From positions 1-25,097 of the forward strand of contig JAAAIG010000585.1 in NCBI GenBank assembly GCA_015852425.1: a stretch of DNA of 25,097 nt. The letters run 5' to 3'. The stretch comes from Gryganskiella cystojenkinii. Taxonomy: Eukaryota > Mortierellomycota > Mortierellomycetes > Mortierellales > Mortierellaceae. How positions within the stretch are numbered: the stretch's first letter is position 1; each line of letters opens with the position of its first letter. A program made the translations under genes and the position numbers. Under the pieces are notes generated by a model. The model saw nothing but the letters and a program-made list of their open reading frames with translations. It was not told the origin of the DNA and did not search any database. Shown one piece after another: positions 1 through 10,463 of this stretch.

Positions 1-73
1 GAGTGACATAGAACAGATCTTGCGCGAGCGGTGGGGCAATAGCAGGTGGTGATAGTGACGACTATGTCTGGAT

Positions 74-2286
74 TCATGCCATCGAGTGGAGGTCGATGCC
101 CGAATCCTTTCCTTGTTGGCCTTGTTGGCCTTGTGGATGTTGTTGGTCTTTTGGGTCCGATCCCAGACATGATCCCGCCGCTGTCTTGGTCGTGTTTTTT
201 GTTTGGTTCGTCTTTGTCGTGACGGTAGGAGTGGTATTAGCAGTAGTAGTGGTCGAATTAGCTGAAGACAATGCTAAAACGTCTGGCGTCGTAAACGATC
301 GGCATTCGAGAACGCGTCGAGTTAGCTCTGGAAGCGTAATTCGCATCTTGGGGTTGAGACAAAATACGGCTTTGATGATCTCGTTCAGTTCATCTGACAT
401 GGGCAATATCGTCTTTAGGAAATCAGGGTCTCGTACATAGGCCGCAAAGGTATCATCTCTCGTAAAGGCCTGCTTCCATGGATTCCGACCAAAGACTAGG
501 TTGATCAGGATTACACCCAAGGACCAAACATCATTGGCGGCGCTATCGTAGCTTTTCACCGTTTCGACGTATCCCCCTTGGCATTCTATTCCGTTTTTTT
601 TTTGGTTCATCCAAAGGTGAAGTCCGAAGAAAGAAAAGAGAGAAAAAAAGTACAGGGGTTGAAAGGGAAGGCAGGGGAAGGGAGGGCGGATGAGAGAAAA
701 GGGAGGAGAGAAAAGGAGAGGAGGACCAGTAGAACGTAAAAAAAAGATCGAGATTGTTAGGGACAACTTTCTTCGATAATGCAGTGTTTTTCTTTGTTCG
801 GAGGGTTCAAAGAAAAGGGGGTTTAAAAACAGCAATGCTCAACAACACAATCAAGATTTTTTATTCTCTTTGCTTGAGTAAACAAACATAGAAAAGACCA
901 ATGATATTTCTGTACAAAAAGGGCTTTTTTCCTACCTGGCGACAAGTAAAAAGTCGACCCACAACCAAAATCGCTTGAGGTCTTTTCTGTAGTCGCAAGT
1001 CCGAAATCGACGAGCTTGACGGTGCTGCCAAACATGATGATGTTTTCGGGCTATACATTTTTTTTTGGTTATCATGATGAATTCGTGAGGGAATATAAGT
1101 ATCAAGGTCTCGCTTCTTCCAAAAGCAATTGAAATTGATTTAATTCAATTTTCCTTTCTCTCCCCTTCTTTTGTTTGTCTTTGCTTTTTGTCATTCTCTC
1201 TCGACAAGTGGGTCTGAAACTGGGCCAATGATCGCGCGAATGAATGACTGCCGACGCGTCTGACTGATGTCTCTCTTTTTTTGAACCTGTTTGTCATCTC
1301 TTATGCTGTTGCAATTATGCGTTTCGCCCTGAAGGCTGGTCGTCCCTTCTCAATGAGGAAGAGGCGAGACGTAGATAGGGCGACCAGAGCATGAGGAAGA
1401 TGGATGAACCGAGAAAGAGGGTAAAGTTCTTTCCGCGGCACGAGGGAGCTGTTTTGACTGGTATTCGCACTCTTGTCCTTTTTTTATTGTCGAGTTCTAA
1501 AACTCCATCCTCTTTTGACCTTTTGTTACGAATGAAATGAAATGAAAAATATATGGCAAGATGATTGAATATACTTTTTTGAATCGAAAAAAGATGTTTG
1601 TTTGTTTGTTTGCGTTGCGTTGTGCATGCGTTTGTTGACATATACTTTTTTTTTTACTGGTGTCCATCCTTCCCCTCTTCATCGCCCGAGCACACAGCAA
1701 ATCAAGAGAGTAACCAAAGTTGCCGTCGGCTGTTTTCCATCTTTTTCTGGTTGCTCTGACACTGATCCTCATTCTTCATTCAATTGAGGGAGGATTTTTG
1801 TTTTGTTTTGTTTTGCGTTTGTTCTTAGTTTCTTACCTTCAAATCTCGATGGTAAACCCCCCTGGAATGACAATGAGAGACCGCACTGGCAATCTGTCCA
1901 AAGGCATTTTTGATGCCAGTCTCATTCCCCACAAAGCCCCCTCTTTCTGTGATTTTAAAGAACAGATCACCTTCGACCCCACAGTCGAGGACCATGTACA
2001 GGCAATCGTCTTCCTCGACCACCTTGTGTAACGTTGCAATGTTTGGGTGCCCCGAGACCATTGCATGTAATGTTGTCTCATGGGTCTGAAAAGCTCTTTG
2101 TCGACTATCGAGCCCAGAGGTATGAAGACATTTTACCGCTCTGATCTCAGCTGTGGTCGTGTCGATCGCGCGGTAGACCGCACCATAGGCGCCCACACCG
2201 AGCATATCCTGAAGGACGAGTGAGCCTTGGTCGATGCTTTGGGGTAACCTCCGGATGGCGCCAAAGGATGTGGAGGATGGTGTCAT
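74..2286 (-). CDS. Ser/Thr protein kinase, Ran1/Ksp1/Sks1-like
   Basis: Spliced gene of 358 residues. Exons are 2286-1837, 1050-936 and 585-74, with donors gtaaga and gtagg and acceptors tatag and aatag. The joins restore HRDLK|PEN and YLSP|EC, which no single frame contains. Visible kinase parts are: Gly loop GVGAYGAV (residues 30-37), VK lysine K52, alpha-C Glu near 70, HRDLKPEN (146-153), DFG (165-167), SPE (187-189) and DVWSLG (207-212). The SPEC and DVWSLGVILINL-type wording resembles the fungal Ran1/Pat1, Ksp1 and Sks1/Vhs1 group, which acts in nutrient and differentiation signalling; the exact orthologue is uncertain. After the kinase domain (about 300) there is a Thr/Asn/Gln-rich disordered tail. 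The ATG at 2286 lies in the context ccaaccATG. Intron 1 (786 bp) and intron 2 (350 bp) are far longer than most introns in this window. Confidence 0.9.
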
Positions 2287-3185
2287 GGTTGGAGTATTGA
2301 TGTTGATTTGCTATGTGTGTTTGTTGAGTATTGAACGTTCAAGCGAAAGACAAAACAAGAAAGGGGGGGGTTTGGTCGTAGTCCCCTGAATGGAGTAAGT
2401 GAATGAGAGAGGAATGAGAAGTGTCGTTAGTTGAATAAAATGAATGAGTTGGAAGCAGTAGTACTGGCGGTTGTAGTGGTAGTTGTGGTTGAACGAAAAA
2501 GAAAAAGAGAAAGAGAAAAGGAAGGAAAGAAAAAGAACGAAAAGAATAAAATAGACGAAATTTCAATTGGAAACGAAAGGAAGGCTTTGTGTGTTTCGCG
2601 CGGTCGTTGCTCTGTGGCGATTTGGGTTCAGCGCCAGTTGCAAAGAAAGGGAGCGCGTTCCTCTTTGTGACTGTGAGAGAACTAAATAAGAGTCCTTTTC
2701 CCTTAATAATGGATGAGCCTGTGTCTGCAAGTCTGTGTTTTCCTTTCCGTATCCTTCTTTGTGCCTGCCTGCAATTAGGGCAACATTGTTCTCGTGTTTG
2801 TGGCCTGTTTATCCCAAAAAATTGGATCAATTTGATCCGTCCATCCGCCGCCATGGGACCGTGGGAGGTGGACAAGTAACGGTGGTGGTCCGATGACAAC
2901 TCTTTTGATAATGCGTTTTATGAACCCAGTGTTGATAATCCATTACCTTTTTCAGCCCTCTCTTCTTCTTTTGTAAAGCTTTTTTAGCTTCCTGTTGTTA
3001 TCATTATTGTTGTTGTCGCTGTTGTTATTTTGTACCCTCTCGGTGGATTGCAATCCAAAAAAACAACTGTTATCCTGCCTGCTTTTTTTTTCAGAGATGA
3101 TAGGAAAGGAGAGAAGGGGGGTAAAAATCTCGAGGGAATTTTTTTTTTTCTTGTTTGATGATGTCGAAGATGACCAGAACGCTTT

Positions 3186-3218
3186 TGTGATGTCGCTGTG
3201 ATGTTGCTGTGATGTCGC
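3186..3218. repeat. Three tandem copies of an 11-bp unit
   Basis: The unit TGTGATGTYGC occurs three times head to tail, with one C/T difference in the middle copy. It lies in the gene-free stretch with no reading frame of note. It looks like a minor minisatellite. Confidence 0.75.
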
Positions 3219-6200
3219 TGAAATAGTTGAAGACGATGAAGACGATGATGCTATTGTTCGAGGATACAAGAGATGACAGATCGAAAAGAAAACTAGTTGG
3301 AATAGCTCGAGTCGAGAGAGTCGAGAAAGAGAACCTCACGCTATTGTTTCAGTGCAATCGATGGGATGGGAATTAGAGACGAGAAAGGAAGGACAAGGGA
3401 AGCGTAGGAAGAAGAAAAACGAGATGATGACATTCAGTTGTCACTCTCAGGAGACATCATGTCTTTAAACCATAAAATAAACACCAAAAAAAAAAGGGAA
3501 AGCAAGAGCGATCTTCGAGTGTCATCGTTTTTGGTCGTCGAACGAGGATTGCAGAAACAAGAACCAATTTTATTGAAGGAGGAGGGGCGGAGGGAGCGGA
3601 GGAGAGGGGATCGAAGAAAGGAAGAAAAAGTGACCCAAAATCAGGAGAAACGTCTTTTGTTGTTGCACTTTTGTTTTTTTTGCGCCTGCACACTGATTGG
3701 ATTGGATGGAACAAAAAGTAAGCCTCGACAACACTGGTAATCGATCTGCGAGCAGAAGTAAGAGAGAATGATGTGAATCCAGGGGGAGGACAGGGTTGTT
3801 TGCAAGGCAGAAAAAGTGAGAAACCTCTTTTTCTCTTCTTTCGGTTAGGGGTGTAGCTCTTTAAGGCCCTAATCATGATCGACGCCCTCTGCAGAAAAAG
3901 GCAGAACAACAATTGAAAAACAAGACTGAAAAAAAACTCGCCTGTTCCATGGACAAGTCAAAAGGGACAGAATGGCGTTTATCGGGGAATAGGCTTTTCT
4001 TAGAAAAGTCCATAAGAAAATAGAGTGAAAGGCGTTGGGAAAAAACGATAAATAAAAGCAGTCGATGTTGGGATACGCAAATACCTGAAAGTGGAGTAGT
4101 ATTGTCAGAAAGAAAAGGTCGTGTGTTCGTTTTTGAGTGAGACTGGTTAGGTGAAAGTATTTCTTTTTTCTTTTTGCTGTGAAGATGTGGCTAATTTGGC
4201 GGGAGAAAAGCAGAAACTGGAAAGAGAGGATAAAGTCTTTTTTATGCAATCTGCAATTCGATTTTGGGGGTTGTCCCAGATCCAGAGCAGAATAGAGCAA
4301 CGCCGAACTCTTGATTAGATCGGGGATCTTGCATGAACAAAAACCAAAAAAAAATCGAGTCCATATGAGAGGCTGGCAGGAGGGCGGTGTTGTTGATGTC
4401 TCTGCCCCGTCCTGCCGAACAACTCATTTTGCTTTTGACAACAGCAAGGTGGGTCAGGAACATGTCTCTTTTTTCTTTTCCTCTTTCTGTTTTCTTTATA
4501 CAATTCAATTGAACATGCGCAGAAGCTGACAGACGCCTGCATGCTCTTATTATTATCGACGAGAAAAAAAGGAGTCCAGCACCCACGACTTGGTTTTTCA
4601 GTACGAAGCTTTTATTTGGTGTTGACCTTATTTGCACGATCCAGCTTTGAAAACGCATGAGTGGTTTCAGCACTCGAATTGGCGCAATACCGTCGTCCAT
4701 TGGTCCATTTGTGCCTGGAAGGGGGACGAGCGACCCATTCAATGTTCGGTTCATCGAGCCCAGACTGAGGGAGTGGAGTCGTTTTTTTTCGAGACCACCC
4801 CTTTGATTCCGCTTTTCCCTCCTTGGCCCAAAAGTCGGAACTTGACATTGTGTTGGTCCACTCTTTCCTTCCCACTCCCTCGTTCTCCCTCTGACATTAA
4901 TCTGGGAAAGCGTTCTCTTTTTGTTTGGTCAATCAACTGGCGGTGCATCTGATTCTCTCGTTGACTTATACACTCCTGCATGATCCCTATCCTTGTCGTC
5001 CAATAGCAGTTTGAAGTATATACCGGGTAGGAAATGTTGAATCTGGCGCACTCATCACTGTCAATGATTCGATGTAAGACAAAGCCGGCTGGCTCTTGCT
5101 GCACAGACAAGAGAGCTCCCACGAAGAGTGACACTGTGTCGCAAGATTACATCCTATTTGCTTTTATCTACTGTATCTGGTTTCGTCTATCTCGAGTGGA
5201 GACGAATGCACTTTAGGGATGCCGAGGAAAAGACAAAGAAGCTGACAAAAAAAGTTATGCAATGTGGTGTACGTTCTTGTTTATACTGCGATCGAGATAG
5301 GCTGTATCCTTGGATACGCTGGGTTCGCTCCGAAATCAAACGTCGCTGCACGTCCATCTCTTCAATTCATTTTCTCTTTCCAATCCAAGATACCTCCACG
5401 GGACAAAAAAAAAGAAGAAACATTCTCTTACGCGCATATCCAGACAATAAAGAACGTTTCTCGCTACGGAAAGACCCATCGAAAGGCAAAAGGAATGGAA
5501 AAAAATGCAAGGCTCTACACTGCCCAGCAGCATCCATCATAGTTACAAAAACTGGACATAAAACTCCATTGAATGAGAGCAGAAGAGCATTGCTTGGTTC
5601 TCTTTGATGAACGCCTCTGTGTGAAATGGAAAAATCATGAAGTTGGTACTTTTTAAAAAACTTTGGCACGCTTGTTGGCATCAGCCTATGTTACCATTGG
5701 CTCGAATCCAGCCATTCAAGAAGTGACAACCTTGCCCACCCTTTTTTTGAGGATGGGGCTTTCACTTCTGGAGGGGCTGTGCCTCTTCACCTTCTTTCAA
5801 AAATCGGAGGTCAAACTGTCAAAGCTCTTTTTTCGAGAAGAGCAAAAATTCGATTTTGGAAGTTCTTAAGTGAAGGGGCACAAATCTTTTAAAAAAGTGG
5901 GCTAGGCTGACGCTTCTTGAAGGGTTAGAGCCGAGCGAACTGTTACCCCCGTGCCGATTCAAATCTCACCAAGTATCCTCGCCTCGGGTCACAATAGAGA
6001 GATAAAGAGAAAGGGGTGAAGCAGCAAAAGCAAAACAAGGAGGACTGGACTGTGTACGATTTGTACGAAATTGAGTCAATGCTGAACGACTCAGTTTTTA
6101 CTCCAAGGGAGCGAAATTGAACTTTCACGACAGGAATATAAAACGACTCCAAACTTGATCTCGAATCACTACCGTTCAAACAGAAAGAAATTTAACTTGT

Positions 6201-6777
6201 TTTCCCTTCCCAACCCAGAGAATTATGACGAGTCGCTGTCATTTGAATACTTCATAAAGATTATAGAACAAAGACCCAGGAATGAGTCGCATTTTGACTT
6301 AACGAACCAAGGGGTGGAGCGACAGCACCTCTTCTATTTCCGTGTCTCTCCTCTGTGAGCAGCCGGCGGGCAGGTGCAGTGAAGGATAGTGTTTCTGATC
6401 AACTTATGGATTGCTCGCATTGTCAATTGCAAACACGCGCTTCACCCTATCTTGTTCCTGCTTGTCGTTTCGAGATCCAGGCTTTTTTTATTTGACCAGA
6501 TGCCAACTACTCTCGAAATATCTTTTTTTTTTGTCCCACGTTCTCTGAATCTAACCCACTGGAACATATAGGTTCTTTTTCTTCTCTTTCCGTCTGTCTC
6601 TTTTTATTCGTGTCTTTCACACGCTTGTTGAACCCCTTTTCATCGGAAAGTCGTGTTCTCTTCTCCAACAATGCCTTTTTTTTAATGCGGATAGGCATAT
6701 TGGAACAAAAAAGATGAAAAAGAATGAAAGGCGCGGAGAGAAACAAGTAGGTTATTTGGGGTCGATGCGCGACAATT

Positions 6778-6810
6778 TTGTTGTTGTTGTTGTTGTTATT
6801 GTTGTTGTTG
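6778..6810. repeat. TTG trinucleotide microsatellite
   Basis: A run of TTG triplets interrupted once by TTA. Short open frames crossing it translate to poly-Val or poly-Asn and are composition artefacts. Confidence 0.85.
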
Positions 6811-7353
6811 TCTTCAGAGAACCAAGGAGGCGAGGAAACAGAAAAAAGGCAAAGGAAAGAAAACAAGAACGAAGGTCGACAAAGAAAGAGGTTACAACAT
6901 TGAACCCTTCAGTTCCAACATCAAACATTATGCGCATTCTCTTATTGAATATCCAATTGAACATATGCGTTTACTCATTCACTCTGCAGTCTCTCTCCTT
7001 TCCCCTTTCGTAACTTGGTCGTTTTTGTTGAGACGCTCCATAAGGGAAGAGAAACAAGGGGGAGAGGCGATTGGAACTGGTCCGTGAGGATTTAGGTGTT
7101 GCTTTCAGTACACACATGGAGCTCCTCAATTCCCTTTGGACCACTCATGTGGCCGGGAGGGCAACAGGGGAGAGAATACGAGAGCGAGAAAAGATTATCT
7201 TCGTCTAGTTGCTCTGACAGCCTAGACAATCCATATAGACTTGTTCTTAGCGCATAAACACGCTGTCGTCAGGCTAGGCTTCCCAATAATTGGATTATAA
7301 TAATTTTTTTTTGCATTATATTTTTATACTTTTTCATTGGCTGGTGAACGTCC

Positions 7354-8476
7354 CTATCGAGACTCGTTCCTGGATCCATGCGTAGTCGAACGATTAAAAC
7401 GCGAGGTTTCATGTAGGACACTACTCCCATGGGAGACTGTGCCATCGAATCGACCTGTACTACTGCCGTAATCCTGTGATGAACCTTGGTGACCGTACTC
7501 CTGATCTAGAGCTTGTCCTGTTGGCTTGAGTTTCGCAAGTTCGTAAAAGGCTTTGGTGAAGAAGGGTCGGATCTCATTGATTTCCATGAGACCAATATTA
7601 TCCATCTGCACATAAACCGAGCCGAGACTAGCCACACCCTGGCGGGCTTTACTCTGCCGAGCTTCCCGTAGATCCTTGAGGAGCATCCTGACCGTGTCCG
7701 CGCATGGAATATCGTCGCATGCACTAAGATAGAGTTTGGTTCGGTCATAAAAAAAGACATTGCGTGCTAATCAGCGTTCCTTTTCATTCTTTTTTCGATC
7801 GGCATTGCAAGATGCGGATAAAATATCTAAAATGACATTCCAGCTTACTTTTCCAGCAAGATCTGAGCGGTTTCCATGAAGTGATATGGCAGACCACTGA
7901 AGAGCCCATTCTCCTGTTCGTCCTTTAGTGATTTTTGCAGCGACTCTGTTGGCATGGGAGAGGGAATAGGACGGAGTGAGTTAACTCATTTGACAAATCC
8001 AAATTGTTGAGGGTTCGCCTGTCCCTTTTCAGAAGACGTTATCTTTATTCCTTACCAACAGACATCCATAATGGCGGCACAATCGAGCACTTGTGCTTCT
8101 TCTTTAATGAGATCGCGAGCCAGAGTGGTACTTGACTCAACTGTAGTGGCTTTAGTGGTGGCAGTGTCCCCTAAAAGTAGTCCAAAATGAAAATGGAAGA
8201 AACCATTCCATATATCGGTGTGAGCATGGGATTACCGCGTTATCAATGTTTCCTCGGACAAGTCGACGAGTTCCTTTTTTCGCCGTCAATGTGTCCTCGT
8301 TAGCAGACACTCGAGTTCATAGACTGATGGAGATCACGCAGAAATTTGCATACCCCAATCAATTCCAGATCCTGTCGTGTGTCGATCGCAGCTGCAATTT
8401 CGATGGGCTCATTCTCGGCCAGGAATTCAATTTCCAACGGCGTGAGTCCATTCTTGAGATGCCGCGGCAATGCCAT
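7354..8476 (-). CDS. PSF2: GINS complex subunit Psf2
   Basis: Four exons: 8476-8354, 8170-8056, 7945-7849 and 7723-7354, giving 234 residues. Introns are 183, 110 and 125 bp with donors gtatgc, gtaagg and gtaagc and acceptors ttttag, caacag and cttag. The spliced protein starts MALPRHLKNGLTPLEIEFLAE and then has ELIGG, VPLWLAISLKKKHKC, VPPLWM, an AQILLEN helix, and VYVQMDNIGLMEINEIRPFF. These are the hallmarks of Psf2, one of four subunits of the GINS ring that joins Cdc45 and MCM2-7 in the replicative CMG helicase in the nucleus. The Psf2 core ends near residue 175. The fungal tail of about 55 residues is Gly/Ser/Gln/His-rich and probably disordered. The second exon is hidden in other frames unless spliced, and the exact fit of each join is strong support. 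Confidence 0.95.
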
Positions 8477-8667
8477 TCGTGGTAGATAGAGATGTAATAA
8501 TAATGCAAATGAAATGAGAAGCGTGTTGTAATGCAGTTTTTTGGCGGCAAAAACGATTCCCTCACACCGAGTTCGTGACTTCGTTTTTTTTTGGACAATT
8601 GAACAGATCTTGTGGCCCATTTTGGGAGAAGTGAAGACAGTACGATTTTATTGGGGTATTTGTTCGT

Positions 8668-9020
8668 TCATTTTGAGCTCTCTGAGAACCAGCCCTCTGC
8701 TCGTACTCGCTCAATCTTGCGCTGGACAAGCTCTCGAAGGGTCCATTCTCGTGGGTGGTCGCGCTCATAGAGAAAATAGGCACCAAAGCCACAGGCCACC
8801 GAAAAGACAACGTCTCCTCGTCTACGGTTTTGAAATGAGAGAAAGAGAAAGAATCGCCAATGGAATAAGTCAGCATATGGAGAGGTGACAAACAAGGGAG
8901 TTCAGTTGTGTTCAGCAAATGGTGGTGGTGGCGATGAGCATACTTTGAGATCAGGTGTGTGTATCTAATGGGTGCCATGAATGTTGCATGAAGAAGGAAG
9001 GGATGTTGCAGGAAGGACAT
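8668..9020 (-). CDS. NCE101: Small single-pass membrane protein, NCE101-like
   Basis: Two exons, 9020-8944 and 8821-8668, separated by a 122-bp intron (gtatgc...accgtag). The product is 76 residues from the first ATG, or 62 from the second (8978, MAPIRYTHLISK). The second start fits the usual 50-65 residue size of NCE101 proteins. Features are an N-terminal LISK, a hydrophobic stretch VVFSVACGFGAYF, then LYERDHPREWTLRELVQRK and a basic end. The pattern ISK-(D)-hydrophobic span-YxLYE-xxx-TLxELxxRK is that of fungal non-classical export protein 1, a small membrane protein of unclear biochemical role first linked to leaderless protein export in yeast. It lies 191 bp downstream-flank to downstream-flank from PSF2 transcription start, same strand. 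The family call rests on remembered motif shape only. Confidence 0.65.
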
Positions 9021-9404
9021 TTTGAGATTCGACTTTCGAGTAAAATTCGAGAAAACTGAAATTGCACGTGACCTATTTTTAATTGCACAAAAAAATGGCT
9101 AGGGAAGGGGTCGTTTCCCATCATTGAACCCAAGGCCGTTGTCGTGAAGTTAGCTTAGAAGTGTCATAGCTGGCCAATAAAGAGACCTGAGCCGAGCGAA
9201 GATCATGGTCGATCCACCAGGAACTCTCTTTATTTATCTGAAAAAAATAAAAAAAGTGAGGTCTGAGGAAGCTTTACTGGGAGAGGCGCGATCGTTCTTA
9301 GTGCGGTGTCAACTGGCATCACTTTCGACCTGTTCTGCAGGATTCATGTCGACGACCGCAAAGGCGAAGAAAATTGACCAGATATAATCTTTCGTTCTCG
9401 TCGT

Positions 9405-9905
9405 TTATGTAGTCGATCCTCTAAGAGCGCTGAAACAACAGGTAGCTTGATCAATCTCTGAAGGGGGTATATGATATTTTGTGCGATGCTGAAGTGGGGG
9501 ATCAAACCTTTGGCAGAAAGTTCTCATAATATGAAGGCAAAGGTTTCTCAGGAGTCTCGAAATACCCAAGTTGAGGACAAAATCTTTCTGTTCCCAGTAA
9601 TCTCTGGCTTCAATAGTGGTCGCCAACGAAGCTTGCAGAGGATTTGCGAGGGTGTATATCGGCGGCAAAGAGTTTTGAGCGCCGTCGGGGTCGATAATCA
9701 CGACCGTGGTGTGAAATCATGGATTGCAACGAAAAGTATCTCGCTCGATCACCACAACCTCAAGGACCGCAAGGACCACGGCCACACCGACCAAGTTGTA
9801 TGGGGTTTGTTTGATCGTGATCTCGTGGCTTTGTGCGCCACCAAGTTCACTTCAAGATCGAGATTGACAAATCCATTCTTTTTTCCACCAACAATTTTCA
9901 CTCAC
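9405..9905 (-). pseudogene. Possible decayed protein-coding gene
   Basis: Minus-strand frames here look protein-like but do not join into an open gene. One frame reads LVGVAVVLAVLEVVVI, a good membrane-type segment, then RDTFRCNP and a TGA at 9719-9717. The same frame continues FHTTVVIIDPDGAQNSLPPI and TLANPLQASLATTIEARDYW up to a stop at 9405. Upstream, a neighbouring frame reads KNGFVNLDLEV, as if one frameshift separates it. Upstream still (10034-10330) are further fragments such as GPAFYNVHVHSVVFDSVGMG. I do not recognise the family and see no splice pair that removes the TGA cleanly. Decay of an old gene is inferred; chance open frames remain possible. Confidence 0.25.
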
Positions 9906-10369
9906 GAAATCCTATGCAACTGTTGGCAAGCTCAAATGCTCCAGGGGGCCGCAGAAATCAAATAAACTTGACACCATTGCCATTTGAGCTATTGACTCCA
10001 ACTCATAAGATTGCTATTCAAAAACCCATCCTGCTATCCCCCAAATCGACAGACTCTTTTTGCAACTAATTTAAGCGTCAAACATTTGTAGCGCTGAAGT
10101 ATATAGTGAATTTCTCCCATACCGACACTGTCAAAGACGACACTGTGGACGTGAACATTGTAAAAGGCTGGGCCAGATTGCAGGGTCAAGTTCAGGGTGG
10201 ATTGCGGAAGAGACTTGGAAAGTACGGATCTGCCATTTCGCTGCTTTTGTTGTTGGAGCAGAGGTAAAGTCAACCACGACAAGTCTAATCCACTGCAACA
10301 GTGAGAAAGGAGGCGAGCTCTCCCAGCTGTGAAACAAAGCAATTTGTTGTACTTTTGGATGGATGCACT

Positions 10370-10375
10370 TTTATT
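10370..10375 (-). terminator. Poly(A) signal AATAAA for STI1
   Basis: TTTATT on the plus strand reads AATAAA on the minus strand, about 90 bases past the STI1 stop codon, a usual place for a fungal cleavage and polyadenylation signal. Confidence 0.55.
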
Positions 10376-10463
10376 TTTGATTTGTGAGTGGAGGAGGACA
10401 AAAAGCGAAAAATTTCTCTCGTTCCTTATTATGTAAAGAAAGGCTCGCAGTACCGGACGGTGT

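Larger units (their letters stand above)
2287..7353. other. Long gene-poor intergenic stretch
   Basis: About 5 kb with no gene I can support. It holds the kinase 5' flank, many A/T homopolymers and purine- or pyrimidine-rich tracts, and two small tandem repeats. Open frames here are short, biased by A-rich or CT-rich composition, and lack recognisable motifs or consistent splice signals. The least bad candidate is a 78-codon ATG frame on the minus strand (4848-4612). I found no tRNA, no terminal inverted repeats and no transposase motifs by eye. A noncoding RNA or a heavily eroded element cannot be excluded. Confidence 0.5.
9021..10463. other. Intergenic region between NCE101-like gene and STI1
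   Basis: About 1.4 kb without an intact gene. It holds the STI1 3' flank with a poly(A) signal, and minus-strand reading-frame fragments described separately as a possible pseudogene. The portion 9030-9400 is A/T-rich and shows nothing I recognise. Confidence 0.5.

Noticed and set aside
4612..4848. 78-codon ATG frame on the minus strand in the gene desert
   Set aside because: The start context is acceptable, but there is no recognisable motif, and it overlaps other equally long frames. Nothing distinguishes it from chance.
5264..5542. 92-residue plus-strand frame with a hydrophobic start (VLVYTAIEIGCILGYAGF)
   Set aside because: It begins at a GTG, not an ATG, and becomes Lys-rich from A-tracts; no family match was evident.
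5640..5720. tRNA-like B-box GGCTCGAATCC on the plus strand
   Set aside because: The T-stem does not pair and no acceptor stem or anticodon arm can be formed around it.
5890..5975. Possible tRNA ending in GATTCAAATC
   Set aside because: The flanking bases do not form a T-arm or acceptor stem; the A-box is not convincing.
5928..9201. Shared 12-mer gagccgagcgaa at about 5928 and 9189, with a near copy at about 17618
   Set aside because: Similarity does not extend beyond the short word, so no repeat family is supported.
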